From contig JAUNKK010000012.1 of assembly GCA_030532825.1 (NCBI GenBank), positions 1 through 54,941 on the forward strand: a stretch of DNA of 54,941 nt, written 5' to 3'. The DNA comes from Propionibacteriaceae bacterium. Its GTDB lineage: Bacteria; Actinomycetota; Actinomycetes; Propionibacteriales; Propionibacteriaceae. The position numbers were made by a program, and so were the translations under genes. Below, piece by piece: positions 8,514 to 17,919 of the stretch (within the stretch, counting starts at the first letter, position 1; each line of letters starts with the position of its first letter). The notes below the pieces were generated by a model. That model was given only the letters and a program-made list of their open reading frames with translations. It did not search any database and was not told the origin of the DNA.

Positions 8514-9347
8514 ATGCGTGAGATCCTGGCCATCACTGGTGTCACGGGGAAGATCGGTGGCGGTGTCGCCGCGGCGCTACAGGACCAGCACCAACGCCTC
8601 CGGCTGCTCGTGCGGGACATCAGCCGAGCGCCGAATCTAGCAGGCGAGGTCGCGGTGAGCGCCTACGGCGATGCCACTGCAGCCCGCGAGACCCTGCGTG
8701 ACGTCGACGTGCTTTTCATGGTTTCGGCCGGTGAAAACCCCGATCGGATCGCGCAGCACATCAACTTCATTGATGCGGCAGCCGCGGCCGGGGTCAAACA
8801 TGTCGTGTACACATCATTCCTTGGCGCCTCCCCTGACGCTACCTTTACCCTGGCCCGCGACCATTGGGCCACCGAACAGCATCTCCGGACTTCCGGCATG
8901 GCCTGGACATTTCTGCGGGATTCCTTCTACCTGGATTTCTTGCCCGATCTAGCCGGGCCCGACGGGGTGATCCGGGGGCCGGCGGGCCAAGGACGGGTGG
9001 GAGCCGTGGCCCGAGCTGACGTGATCCGGGTGGCGACAGCAGTCCTGCGATCCCCGGCGGATCACGAGGGACGCTCTTACGACCTGACTGGCCCTCAGAC
9101 TTTGAGCCTGGCTGAGGCGGCCGAGACCATCACCCAAGTCACCGGGAGGCCTACGAGCTATCAGGAAGAAAACGTCGACGAGGCCTACGCGTCACGCGCC
9201 AGCTATGGGGCCCCGTCCTGGGAGCTTGATGCCTGGGTCTCCACCTACACGGCCATCGCGTCGGGTGAACTGAACGTGGTGAGCGACGCGGTGGAGCGTC
9301 TCACCGGAGCCCCTCCCCTGTCGCTGGCACAAGTACTGCGAGCCTGA
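8514..9347 (+). CDS. NmrA-like NAD(P)-binding oxidoreductase (atypical SDR)
   Basis: The 277-residue protein begins with the Rossmann motif TGVTGKIGGGVAAAL, followed by LRLLVRD and GDATAARETLRDVDVLFMVS. This is the pattern of the NmrA/QorB group of atypical short-chain dehydrogenases, which bind NAD(P)H and may reduce quinones or sense redox state. The central VVYTSFLGASPDATFTL and RDSFYLDFLPDLAGPDGVIR match this group, and the C-terminal half is typical of substrate-pocket regions. AAAGGAG lies upstream of the ATG. It diverges from lldD across a 263-base spacer and has no operon partner. The exact substrate cannot be told from sequence. Confidence 0.85.
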   Translation: MREILAITGVTGKIGGGVAAALQDQHQRLRLLVRDISRAPNLAGEVAVSAYGDATAARETLRDVDVLFMVSAGENPDRIAQHINFIDAAAAAGVKHVVYTSFLGASPDATFTLARDHWATEQHLRTSGMAWTFLRDSFYLDFLPDLAGPDGVIRGPAGQGRVGAVARADVIRVATAVLRSPADHEGRSYDLTGPQTLSLAEAAETITQVTGRPTSYQEENVDEAYASRASYGAPSWELDAWVSTYTAIASGELNVVSDAVERLTGAPPLSLAQVLRA

Positions 9348-9428
9348 CCCCGAAGTTCTTTCGGCACAGCCACTGGCCTGGCTAGGCAGATCGCCGACAA
9401 CCCTGTGACTGGGCCGAAGAAGCGGGAT

Positions 9429-10766
9429 TTAGGACCGGTTCTTATGCTTCTCTCTGGCACGAACCTCAATGTGGATCGGCGAGCCGACAAACCCGAACTC
9501 TTCCCGCAGGCGCCGCTCAATGAACCGCACATAGGGCGCGTCGAACTGACCGCTGGTGAAGAGCGCGAAGGTTGGGGGGCTGGTGTGGGCCTGGGTGCCG
9601 AACAGGATGCGCGGCTGCTTTCCACCCCGCACCGGGTGCGGGTGGGCGGCCGCGAGCCTGCCAAGGAAGGCGTTGAGTTTGCCAGTGGAGATGCGCGTCT
9701 GCCAGCCCGCCGCGGCGGCCTCAATGGACTTGCTGAGCTTGTCTACATTGCGTCCCGTGAGCGCGGAGATGTTGACCTTCGGGGCCCACGTGAAGGCGAC
9801 GAGATCCCGCTCGATTTCGCGGTCGAGATACCGGCGGCGTTCTTCGTCCGTGAGGTCCCACTTGTTGAAAGCGATCACGAGGCCCCGTCCAGTCTGCTCA
9901 ATGTTGGTGAGGATCCTCAGGTCTTGTTCCGTCACGGGCTGGGAGGCGTCGATCACAGCCACGCATACCTCAGCACGTTCGATCGCCGTCTGGGTGCGCA
10001 AGCTGGCGTAGAACTCGTGCCCTGAAGCTTCCTTCACTCGGCGGCGGATGCCAGCGGTGTCGACCAGTCGATACAGTTGTCCGCCCACCTCAACCAATTC
10101 GTCGACCGGGTCGACGGTGGTTCCTGAGACATCGGAGACCACCGCCCGCTGTTGCTGCGCCAGCTTGTTGAGCAACGAGGACTTACCGACATTCGGTTTT
10201 CCGACGATGGCGACGCGGCGCGGACCACCAGCGTCTTCTGGCCGCTCGGGCGGGGCCTCTGGGAGAACAGCCAGGACAGCGTCTAGTAGGTCCCCGGAGC
10301 CGCGGCCGTGCATGGCGGAGACGGGATACGGTTCGCCCAGTCCCAGATTCCACATGGTGGCGGCCATCGCCTCGTGGCGCTGGTCATCCACTTTGTTTGC
10401 GGCCAGTACGACCGGTTTCTTCGAGCGCCGCAACACCTTCACCACGGCTTCGTCCTCATCGAGGGTGCCGACGGTAGCGTCCACCACGAACAGCACTGCA
10501 TCAGCCATGGAGATCGCCATCTCGGCTTGCTCGGCAATCCTTTGAGCCATCCCCTGGGCATCCGAGGCCCAACCACCTGTGTCCACCAGCACGAACTCCC
10601 GCCCGCTCCAGTTCGCGTCATAAGATACGCGGTCGCGGGTCACCCCCGGCACGTCTTGCACCACCGCCGCACGGCGACCGAGGATGCGATTGACGAGCGT
10701 GGACTTGCCAACATTTGGGCGGCCCACCACCGCAACCACCGGCTTGATCGTGGATTTCTCGTCCAT
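9429..10766 (-). CDS. der: Ribosome biogenesis GTPase Der (EngA)
   Basis: This is a tandem GTPase that acts in 50S subunit assembly. The 445-residue protein has two G domains. The first has GRPNVGKST (residues 15-23), DTGG and NKVD; the second has [13 protein letters not shown] and NKWD. A KH-like C-terminal domain ends near [18 protein letters not shown]. All nucleotide-binding motifs are intact and length is normal. GGGAGGG precedes the ATG. It is the last gene of the minus-strand run tyrA-cmk-NIF3-like-der, and the cmk-der neighbourhood is common in actinobacteria. Confidence 0.97.
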   Translation of the reverse strand: MDEKSTIKPVVAVVGRPNVGKSTLVNRILGRRAAVVQDVPGVTRDRVSYDANWSGREFVLVDTGGWASDAQGMAQRIAEQAEMAISMADAVLFVVDATVGTLDEDEAVVKVLRRSKKPVVLAANKVDDQRHEAMAATMWNLGLGEPYPVSAMHGRGSGDLLDAVLAVLPEAPPERPEDAGGPRRVAIVGKPNVGKSSLLNKLAQQQRAVVSDVSGTTVDPVDELVEVGGQLYRLVDTAGIRRRVKEASGHEFYASLRTQTAIERAEVCVAVIDASQPVTEQDLRILTNIEQTGRGLVIAFNKWDLTDEERRRYLDREIERDLVAFTWAPKVNISALTGRNVDKLSKSIEAAAAGWQTRISTGKLNAFLGRLAAAHPHPVRGGKQPRILFGTQAHTSPPTFALFTSGQFDAPYVRFIERRLREEFGFVGSPIHIEVRAREKHKNRS

Positions 10767-10828
10767 TGGCCCTCCCTCGTGTCGTGCGACAGCCCCCAGA
10801 ATCGTACCGGAGGGTGGGAATGCCGCCG

Positions 10829-11146
10829 CTATCCCGTGGCGACGACGTGGAAAGCGGGCTCTTCGTAGGGATGTGCCCTCCTCAGGGCAGCCACAACCTC
10901 CGGCCGTAGCGAACGCAGGAAAGCGACCTCTACGCGATTTTCCGCGACGTATTCGAGTTCATCAACCGTCCCGATGGCCGGGGTAGCTCCGGTCAGGGGC
11001 CGGAATTGGCCCCTGCCGGGCGCGACAAAGGCGCACGAATCGTAGTTGCCGAAGTGGCCCGCTCCCGCCTCGAAAAGAGCGGCGAGCAGCCGGTCCGTGT
11101 CGGGGATCGGCACGTAACAGATGAGCAGGTCAAGAGGTTCAGTCAT
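10829..11146 (-). CDS. Stand-alone NIF3/YqfO-like domain protein
   Basis: This 105-residue protein has the sequence [24 protein letters not shown] near the start, then [11 protein letters not shown], and ends in [12 protein letters not shown]. These are the hallmarks of the small CutA-like domain inserted in YqfO-type NIF3 (YbgI/YqfO) proteins. Here the domain is alone, without the metal-binding NIF3 halves. Its role is unknown; in full-length proteins this domain is thought to aid oligomerisation. The start codon overlaps the cmk stop by 8 bases (ATGACTGA), so translation is coupled to cmk. der follows after about 60 bases. Confidence 0.85.
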   Translation of the reverse strand: MTEPLDLLICYVPIPDTDRLLAALFEAGAGHFGNYDSCAFVAPGRGQFRPLTGATPAIGTVDELEYVAENRVEVAFLRSLRPEVVAALRRAHPYEEPAFHVVATG

Positions 11147-11792
11147 GGGGCACCAACTCCAGCACGGCGGCTACCACTTGGTCAAGGTTCAGGTGGGTGG
11201 AGTCGATCACGGTGACTCCCTCGGCAGCCTCTGTGAAATTGGCCACGCTCGAATCCTCTCGGTCGCGACGCACGATGGAGTCGGTGACTTGAGCGGAGGC
11301 CTGGCCCAGTTCGGTTGCTCGTCGCCCTACGCGCACGGCAGGCTCGGCGGTTAGCAGTAACCGGACGTCGGCATCGGGCGCGACGATCGTGGTGATATCT
11401 CGGCCCTCGACGACAATCCGGCGGTTATGCTCGGCGATAATCTGCCGCATCCGCAGGGTCAGGACGCGCCGCACTTCAGGAACCGTCGCAACCTGTGACA
11501 CAACCGCGGAAATGGCGGGGTCTCGAATCTCATCAGTCACATCGCGTCCATTGACGAAGATGCGCGGTGCGAGCGGGTCCGTCGAGATCCGTAGCTTCAA
11601 CCCCGCGGCCAGTCGGCCAATGGCCTCGGTGTCTTCCGGCTTCAGACCAAGGCGACGGTATTCCACAGCGACGGCGCGATACATGGCCCCCGTGTCCAGG
11701 TAGCCGAGGCGAAGCAGCTGTGCCACGCGCCGAGCCGTCGATGACTTGCCGACTCCACTGGGGCCGTCCATAGCGATCACAAGTTCTCTCAT
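11139..11792 (-). CDS. cmk: (d)CMP kinase
   Basis: This enzyme phosphorylates CMP and dCMP with ATP to the diphosphates, in pyrimidine salvage and RNA-turnover recycling. The 217-residue protein opens with the P-loop DGPSGVGKSSTARRVA, then LDTGAMYRAVA. It contains VEGRDITTIVAPDADVRL, the conserved nucleotide-specificity region of cytidylate kinases, and a late RRDREDSSV segment. Length is usual for the family. It overlaps tyrA by one base and the NIF3-like gene by 8. Confidence 0.97.
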   Translation of the reverse strand: MRELVIAMDGPSGVGKSSTARRVAQLLRLGYLDTGAMYRAVAVEYRRLGLKPEDTEAIGRLAAGLKLRISTDPLAPRIFVNGRDVTDEIRDPAISAVVSQVATVPEVRRVLTLRMRQIIAEHNRRIVVEGRDITTIVAPDADVRLLLTAEPAVRVGRRATELGQASAQVTDSIVRRDREDSSVANFTEAAEGVTVIDSTHLNLDQVVAAVLELVPHD

Positions 11793-12859
11793 CAGGCTGT
11801 CTCCCTATCCAACCAAGCCCGCCAACCCCGCTCGACGAGGCGGTCGCAGAAGCGTTCCGCTTGGGGACGCTCCACGGAGATCGAGAGATAACCCACCTCG
11901 CGCACCACGTCGTGAGTCAGCTCGAAATCCTCAACGTTGTAGCCGAAATCGCCGACATCGGCGAACAGTCGGGTCAGTGAACGCGGCTCATCGGGAATCT
12001 CGACGGTGACCACGGCCAGGTCCAGGGGCTCTTGGCCATGTTTACCGCGCAGGGCCTGCGCCCCGTGCTGCCCGAGGGTGAGGAAGGCCTCTAGCTGATC
12101 ACCGCGGTCGAGAACACTTATGAGATAGTTGAGGTCGGACGCGACCCCTGCCAGTTCCTTGCGGATAGCTGCCGCATTGGTCGTGATGATCTGGCGCCAT
12201 AGCCCGGGATCGGAGCCGGCAATGCGCGTCACATCTCGGATACCCTGACCAGCGAGTTGCAGGTTCTCTCCCGGCACCCCTCGCAGATGGGACGCGGTGA
12301 GGATGCTCATCAGGTGAGGCACGTGGCTGACCTGCGCCACAGCCTCGTCGTGACGAACGGCGTCCAGTTCCACTAGCTGGCTCCCGACCATCCGCGCCAC
12401 TTGGCGGACCGTCTCAAGGTGCGCCACCGTATTTCCAGCCGTGGGTGTGATCACCCAGGTGCGGTCCCGAAACAGCTCTGGGGATGCGGTGAGGGGGCCG
12501 GTGAACTGTGACCCGGCCATCGGGTGGCTGGGCACGTATCTGCCGGCGTGTGGACTGGCGGCGGTCACCGCCTCCACGAGGGTGCCTTTAACGGAACCGA
12601 CGTCGGTGACCACGGCATCGGGGTAGCGTTCCAAGGCACGGACGACCACGTCAGCTATCGTCGCCGGCGGTGAGGCCACCACGACGACATCGACTGCCTC
12701 AGCCCCCAGCGCCACCCGGCCGGCGCCGAGACTTGCGGCGACCTTCGCGTGGGATGGGTTGAGGTCCGCCAGCTGCACATCGGCGCCTGCGCGGGTCAGG
12801 GCCATGCCGAGGGACGAACCGACGAGACCCGCGCCAATAATGAGAACTCGAAGTGCCAT
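11792..12859 (-). CDS. tyrA: Prephenate dehydrogenase with ACT domain
   Basis: This enzyme oxidatively decarboxylates prephenate to 4-hydroxyphenylpyruvate in tyrosine synthesis. The 355-residue protein starts with the NAD-binding motif IIGAGLVGSSLGMAL. It has the catalytic-domain segment SHPMAGSQFTG, with the active-site His, and SHVPHLMSILTASHL. From about residue 275 an ACT domain (AVVTVEIPDEPRSLTRLF and GYLSISVERPQ) points to feedback control by an amino acid, presumably tyrosine. Its start overlaps the trmI stop as TGATG. Placement with cmk and der is typical of actinobacteria. Confidence 0.95.
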   Translation of the reverse strand: MALRVLIIGAGLVGSSLGMALTRAGADVQLADLNPSHAKVAASLGAGRVALGAEAVDVVVVASPPATIADVVVRALERYPDAVVTDVGSVKGTLVEAVTAASPHAGRYVPSHPMAGSQFTGPLTASPELFRDRTWVITPTAGNTVAHLETVRQVARMVGSQLVELDAVRHDEAVAQVSHVPHLMSILTASHLRGVPGENLQLAGQGIRDVTRIAGSDPGLWRQIITTNAAAIRKELAGVASDLNYLISVLDRGDQLEAFLTLGQHGAQALRGKHGQEPLDLAVVTVEIPDEPRSLTRLFADVGDFGYNVEDFELTHDVVREVGYLSISVERPQAERFCDRLVERGWRAWLDRETA

Positions 12860-13779
12860 CAGGACGGTTCCGACATGTTGTGGGGCCGCGGCCCCTGATA
12901 GTCCGGCCCGTAGGCACCTGGCGCGGGACGACGCTTCTTGACTGGTGCGATGACACCGGGCGCCAAGCGCCGCGAGAACACGAGGAAACCGGTGTGCCCG
13001 CTGGTGCCGTGCCCGGGCCGGATCGCGAGCCCTTCGGCGTGCCAGTCGCGCACCGTCGTCTCCGTGGCCTTGGGCTCGGTATAGCCGCCGTGCGCGCGCA
13101 GCGTGTCCATCACCCGACCCAGCTGGGTAGCTGTGGCGACGTAGCAGCAGATCACGCCTCCTGGGGTCAGCCGCTCCCCCACGGCATCAATGCACTCCCA
13201 TGGCGCCAACATATCCAACACGGCTCGATCAATGGGGTCGTCGCCAATAACCTCCACTAGGTCCCCCACCGTCAGGGTCCACGCGGGGTGCGAGCCGGAT
13301 AGGAAGGTTTCCACATTCTTGCGCGCGACGTCCGCGAACTGCTGGCGGCGCTCATAAGAGTAGAGACGCCCCTCGGGCCCGATGGCGCGTAACAGCGCTA
13401 GGGAAAGTGCCCCGGACCCAACTCCAGCTTCAAGCACCCGGGCGCCCGGGAAGATATCGGCCCACATCACGATCTGGGCAGCGTCTTTGGGGTAGATGAC
13501 GGCCGCGTCGCGGGGCATTGCCACCATGAACTCGTTGAGTAGTGGACGTAGCACGAGGTATTCGATGCCGCCTACGGACCGGACCGTGACTCCGTCGGGA
13601 CCGCCGATCAGGTCATCATGGCTGACTGCCCCCTTGGTGGTGTGCCACACCGCCCCGGCTTTCAGCACCACCGACTTCTTTCGTCCTTTCGGGTCGGTGA
13701 GCGTGACGCGCTCCCCCGCCTCTAGCGGCCCGTGGCGCACTCCTGAGAGATTCACCACTGGCTTCTCCAGATCTCGCAC
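12859..13779 (-). CDS. trmI: tRNA (adenine-58-N1)-methyltransferase
   Basis: This enzyme transfers a methyl group from S-adenosylmethionine to A58 in the tRNA T-loop. The catalytic domain has the AdoMet motif VLEAGVGSGALSLALL followed by YSYERR, then DRAVLDMLAPWECIDAV and GGVICCYVATATQL, as in the mycobacterial TrmI. An N-terminal beta-barrel-like part (EAGERVTLTDPKGRKKS) is normal for the family. I prefer GTG at 13779, behind GGGAGGAACT; an in-frame GTG at 13791 is possible. The start lies inside the end of the HAD gene. In many actinobacteria trmI sits beside the proteasome genes (mpa, dop, pup); here its neighbours are tyrA and the HAD gene. Confidence 0.94.
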   Translation of the reverse strand: MRDLEKPVVNLSGVRHGPLEAGERVTLTDPKGRKKSVVLKAGAVWHTTKGAVSHDDLIGGPDGVTVRSVGGIEYLVLRPLLNEFMVAMPRDAAVIYPKDAAQIVMWADIFPGARVLEAGVGSGALSLALLRAIGPEGRLYSYERRQQFADVARKNVETFLSGSHPAWTLTVGDLVEVIGDDPIDRAVLDMLAPWECIDAVGERLTPGGVICCYVATATQLGRVMDTLRAHGGYTEPKATETTVRDWHAEGLAIRPGHGTSGHTGFLVFSRRLAPGVIAPVKKRRPAPGAYGPDYQGPRPHNMSEPS

Positions 13780-14420
13780 AGTTCCTCCCACCGAAGACCT
13801 GCCAGGCCACCTTCCCGGATCACGCGGCGAGGCGCTGGGGCGGGGGTGCCTAGCAGCGGCACTGCCAGCACCACTGCCCCCGTAGCTGACGCCGCTGCAG
13901 TGCCTGGCACAGAGTCTTCCAAAATCAACACATCCTGCGAGGCCAGGCCCAGGCGCTTGATGGCTAGCGCGTAGCCTTCGGGGTCAGGTTTCGGGTTCGC
14001 CACGTCGTTCCCATCGATGATGAACTCGAACTCTGGCAGCACCTTGGCGACCACCGTCATGATGCGCTTCTCGCTGGCTGTGACTATCGCGCACGGCACA
14101 CCGGCGGCGCGAATCTCAGTGAGCAGTTCACGGGCACCAGGAAGCCACGGAATCTCACCTGCGGCGAATCGCTCGCAGATGCGCCGAATCAGCTCTTCGT
14201 ACACCTCTTCCGGCGAGATCGCCCCACCGCAGGAGTCCGCGATGTGTGCGGCGGTCACCATGGCAGGCACCCCGATGAGGTCGTGGTATTTCTGCTCCGG
14301 CCACCGCGCGCCGTAGCGGGTCAGGATGTCTTCCTGATGCTCGAACCACATTGGTTCAGAGTTCACGAGGGTGCCATCGAAGTCCCACAGCACGGCTCGG
14401 GGCGTGCGGCCGCTAGTCAT
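13752..14420 (-). CDS. HAD-superfamily hydrolase (subfamily IA phosphatase)
   Basis: This 222-residue protein has motif I LWDFDGTLVNSEPMW with the two catalytic aspartates, a helical cap of about residues 25-85, motif II in CAIVTASE, and the motif III/IV region NPKPDPEGYALAIKRLG plus ILEDSVPGTAAA. This is a phosphoglycolate-phosphatase or beta-phosphoglucomutase-like architecture. The substrate, a small phosphorylated metabolite, cannot be assigned. It follows metH by 14 bases and overlaps trmI by about 28 bases, so it is probably co-transcribed with both. Confidence 0.9.
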   Translation of the reverse strand: MTSGRTPRAVLWDFDGTLVNSEPMWFEHQEDILTRYGARWPEQKYHDLIGVPAMVTAAHIADSCGGAISPEEVYEELIRRICERFAAGEIPWLPGARELLTEIRAAGVPCAIVTASEKRIMTVVAKVLPEFEFIIDGNDVANPKPDPEGYALAIKRLGLASQDVLILEDSVPGTAAASATGAVVLAVPLLGTPAPAPRRVIREGGLAGLRWEELCEIWRSQW

Positions 14421-14434
14421 CGCTATGCCCAGCC

Positions 14435-17400
14435 CTAACTGGCGTTGAAGTACTTCGCCTGGGGGTGGTGCACCACCAAGGCATCGGTTGACTGCTCCGG
14501 ATGCAGCTGCAACTCTTCGGACAGCTCCACCCCAATACGTCCCGGTTCAAGCAGGTCTGCCAGTTTTCGGCGATCCGCCATGTTGGGACAAGCCGGGTAG
14601 CCGAAGGAGTACCTCGAGCCCCGGTAAGCCTGATCCCGGATAGCCGCTTCCGTGGTACCTTCAGCATGGCCCAGCCCCAACTCCTCTCGAATCCGGTGAT
14701 GCCAGTACTCGGCGAGAGCTTCGGTGAGTTGGACGGACAGGCCGTGCAACTCCAAGTACTCGCGGTAGCGATCGCTTTCGAACAGGCGCTGGGTTCCACG
14801 GGCCACCTCAGCCCCCATCGTGACCAGTTGAAGCGCCAATACGTCTGGCCCCTGAGCCCGCACCTCCTCGGTGTCCCGGAAGAAATCCGCCAGGCACAGC
14901 CGCTTGTCCCGGCGCTGGCGCGGGAAGTCGAAACGCGTGAGTTCGCGCTCCGGGCCTGCCGGGTCGCCCACAATGAGGGTGTTGGCTTCGCTGTGAACGG
15001 GGAAGTACCCGTACACCACTGAGAAATTCGCCAGCTTTTCCGTAGTGATCCGATCCAGCCACATGCGCAGCCGTGGCAGGCCTTCGGCGGCGACGAGTTC
15101 GTCATAACTGAGCCCATCCTTGGTGGGCTTCAACCCCCATTGCCCCAGGAAGGTAGCGCGATGATCTAGCCACTGGGCGACGTCGGCAACGGGGAGGCCC
15201 TTGACCACCCGAGTCCCCCAGAAGGGCGGCTCCGGCACCGGGATACCGCGTTCCACCTCATCGGAGCGCCGAAAGTCCACCTCGGAATCCTCAGCAACCC
15301 GCGTCTTGGCCAGCCGCCGTTTCTTCGGTTCCGGGAGCCTCGCGCCAGGCACCCCTTGCTTGATCGCCATCACCGCATCCATGAGCGCTAAGCCCTCGAA
15401 GGCATCGCGAGCGTAGCGAACCTCGCCGTCAAACATGTCGTTGAGATCATGCTCTACAAAGGTTCGGGTCAGCGCGGCGCCCCCGAGCAGCACTGGATAT
15501 TTTTCGGCTAGTCCGAGGCGATTCAGCTCGGCCAAGTTGTCCTTCATGACGAGCGTGGATTTCACCAACAGCCCTGACATGCCGATTGCGTCCGCGCTGT
15601 GTTCCTCGGCGGCGTCGATGATGGCTTGGATCGGCTGTTTGATGCCGATGTTCACCACCGTGTAGCCGTTGTTCGAGACGATGATGTCCACCAGGTTCTT
15701 GCCGATGTCATGCACATCGCCACGGACTGTGGCGAGCACAAGCGTCCCCTTCCCCGCACCGCCCTCGACTCGCTCTAGGTGGGGTTCGAGGTAGGACACG
15801 GCGCTCTTCATCACCTCGGCTGACTGCAGCACGAAGGGCAGCTGCATCTGCCCGGAGCCGAACAGCTCCCCCACTACCTTCATGCCGGCGAGTAGATCCT
15901 CGTTGATGATCTCCAGCGCCTTTTTCGATCGCAGCGCCTCGTCGAGATCACCTTCCAGCCCTTTAGCTTCCCCGTCGATGATACGGCGCTGCAGTCGTTC
16001 CCCGAGCGGCAGCGCGGCCAGTTCGGCTGCCCGAGAGGCGCGGACCGAGGCCGCCGTGACACCCTCGAACAACTCCAAGAATCGGGGGAGTGGATCATAG
16101 CCCTCGCGGCGGCGATCCCACACCAAATCCAGCGCGACCTCGCGCTGTTCATCCGGGATTCGATCCATGGGGATGATCTTGGCGGAGTGGACGATTGCCG
16201 AATCCAGGCCCGCCGCCACGCACTCGTGCAGGAACACGGAGTTCAGCACCATTCGTGCTGCCGGGTTCAGCCCGAAGGATACGTTGGACACACCCAGCGT
16301 GGTACGCACCCCTGGGTAGCGACGTTTCAGTTCGCGGATTGCTTCAATGGTCTCAATGGCGTCGCGCCGCGTTTCCTCCTGCCCCGTGGCGATCGGAAAG
16401 GTGAGACAGTCGACGAGGATGTCCCCCACATCCATACCCCACGTGCCGACCAACTCGGCGATCAGCCGTGCCGCAACCCGCAGTTTCCACTCCGCGGTGC
16501 GAGCTTGGCCGTCCTCGTCGATCGTCAGGGCCACGACAGCCGCACCATGCTCGGCGACCAGCGGCATGATCCGGCCGAAGCGTGAGTTGGGGCCGTCTCC
16601 ATCCTCGTAGTTGACCGAGTTGATGATGGAACGGCCAGCCAGCCGCTCCAACCCGGCCTGCAATACCTGGGGCTCCGTGGAATCGAGTACAACCGGCATG
16701 GTGACGGCGGTCGCTAAGCGCCCGGCGATTTCCGTCATATCGGCTGTGCCATCGCGACCAACATAATCCACGCACAGATCGAGCACGTGGGCACCGTCCC
16801 GGGCTTGGCCCTTGGCGATGGCCACGCATTCGTCAACGTTGTCAGCCAGCATGGCTTCACGGAAGGCCTTCGAGCCGTTGGCGTTAGTGCGCTCCCCGAT
16901 GTTCAAGTAACTGAGGTCCTGATGGAACGGCACCTCCACATAGAGCGACGAACAGGTCCGCTCCGTGCTTGGCGTGCGGGCCGCCACCGGCTGCCCGCTG
17001 AGTGAGTCGGCCAGCAGCGCGATGTGCTCCGGCGTGGTGCCGCAGCAGCCTCCGATGACGCTCAACCCATACTCCGCTACAAAGCTCCCGAGGGCGCTAG
17101 CCAGCGCCTCCGGACCCAGTGGATACACCGCCCCGTTGGGTGTCAGCTCGGGAAGTCCCGCATTCGGCATCGCCCCAACCCCGCAAGTAGCATGCCGGGA
17201 CAGATATCGCAGGTGCTCGCTCATCTCGGCGGGTCCCGTGGCACAGTTCAACCCGATGACGTCCACCCCGAGGGCCTCCAAGGTGGTGCGGGCGGCGCCG
17301 ATCTCCGAGCCGAGCAGCATGGTCCCTGTGGTCTCGACCGTGACGTTGACGAGGATCGGCAGGTCTACCCCCAGCGCTGCTCGGGCCCGTTTCGCGGCGA

Positions 17401-17908
17401 TGACAGCGGCTTTGGCTTGGAGTAGATCTTGGCAGGTCTCGACCTGGACGGCGTCAATTCCACCGGCCACCATGGCCTCGACCTGCGCCTGGTAGGCGTC
17501 GCGGATCTCCGTGAAGGCGACATGCCCCAGGCTGGGAAGTTTGGTGCCTGGCCCCATGGAGCCGAGCACGAACCGGGGCTTGTCGGTGAATTCATCGGCC
17601 ACGGATCGGGCGATGCGGGCACCGGCCTCAGCCAGCTCCGCTAGCCGAGGGGTGATGTCGTACTCAGCCAGCGCCGCGAGGTTTGTGCCGAAGGTATTGG
17701 TCTCGACACAGTCGGAGCCCGCTTCGAGGTAGGCGCGGTGGACGGCGGCCACCACATCGGGGCGGGTCACATTCAGCACCTCGTTACAGCCCTCAAGCCC
17801 CTGGAAGTCGCGCTGAAGATCAAGATTCCCCTGGGCCTGCAGCATCGTGCCCATGGCGCCATCAGCCACGAGAACACGCGAGTTCAGCAGGTCACGAAAT
17901 ACGGTCAC
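14435..17908 (-). CDS. metH: Cobalamin-dependent methionine synthase
   Basis: This enzyme moves a methyl group from 5-methyltetrahydrofolate to homocysteine through cobalamin. Domains run in order. The homocysteine/zinc barrel holds Cys in GLNCATGP and in GGCCGTTPEH. The pterin barrel has YLNIGERTNANGSKAFREA. The cobalamin domain has GDVHDIGKN, with the cobalt-ligand His, and GMSGLLVKSTLVM. The AdoMet reactivation domain has RGSRYSFGYPACPN near the C-terminus. The GTG at 17908 gives 1157 residues starting MTVFRDLLNSRVLVADGAMG; TAGGA lies 9 bases upstream and the gene then starts 11 bases after the nudC stop. A GTG at 17941 would overlap nudC. All four modules are intact, so the organism needs or makes B12. 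Confidence 0.97.
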   Translation of the reverse strand: MTVFRDLLNSRVLVADGAMGTMLQAQGNLDLQRDFQGLEGCNEVLNVTRPDVVAAVHRAYLEAGSDCVETNTFGTNLAALAEYDITPRLAELAEAGARIARSVADEFTDKPRFVLGSMGPGTKLPSLGHVAFTEIRDAYQAQVEAMVAGGIDAVQVETCQDLLQAKAAVIAAKRARAALGVDLPILVNVTVETTGTMLLGSEIGAARTTLEALGVDVIGLNCATGPAEMSEHLRYLSRHATCGVGAMPNAGLPELTPNGAVYPLGPEALASALGSFVAEYGLSVIGGCCGTTPEHIALLADSLSGQPVAARTPSTERTCSSLYVEVPFHQDLSYLNIGERTNANGSKAFREAMLADNVDECVAIAKGQARDGAHVLDLCVDYVGRDGTADMTEIAGRLATAVTMPVVLDSTEPQVLQAGLERLAGRSIINSVNYEDGDGPNSRFGRIMPLVAEHGAAVVALTIDEDGQARTAEWKLRVAARLIAELVGTWGMDVGDILVDCLTFPIATGQEETRRDAIETIEAIRELKRRYPGVRTTLGVSNVSFGLNPAARMVLNSVFLHECVAAGLDSAIVHSAKIIPMDRIPDEQREVALDLVWDRRREGYDPLPRFLELFEGVTAASVRASRAAELAALPLGERLQRRIIDGEAKGLEGDLDEALRSKKALEIINEDLLAGMKVVGELFGSGQMQLPFVLQSAEVMKSAVSYLEPHLERVEGGAGKGTLVLATVRGDVHDIGKNLVDIIVSNNGYTVVNIGIKQPIQAIIDAAEEHSADAIGMSGLLVKSTLVMKDNLAELNRLGLAEKYPVLLGGAALTRTFVEHDLNDMFDGEVRYARDAFEGLALMDAVMAIKQGVPGARLPEPKKRRLAKTRVAEDSEVDFRRSDEVERGIPVPEPPFWGTRVVKGLPVADVAQWLDHRATFLGQWGLKPTKDGLSYDELVAAEGLPRLRMWLDRITTEKLANFSVVYGYFPVHSEANTLIVGDPAGPERELTRFDFPRQRRDKRLCLADFFRDTEEVRAQGPDVLALQLVTMGAEVARGTQRLFESDRYREYLELHGLSVQLTEALAEYWHHRIREELGLGHAEGTTEAAIRDQAYRGSRYSFGYPACPNMADRRKLADLLEPGRIGVELSEELQLHPEQSTDALVVHHPQAKYFNAS

Positions 17909-17919
17909 GACGGGTGATC

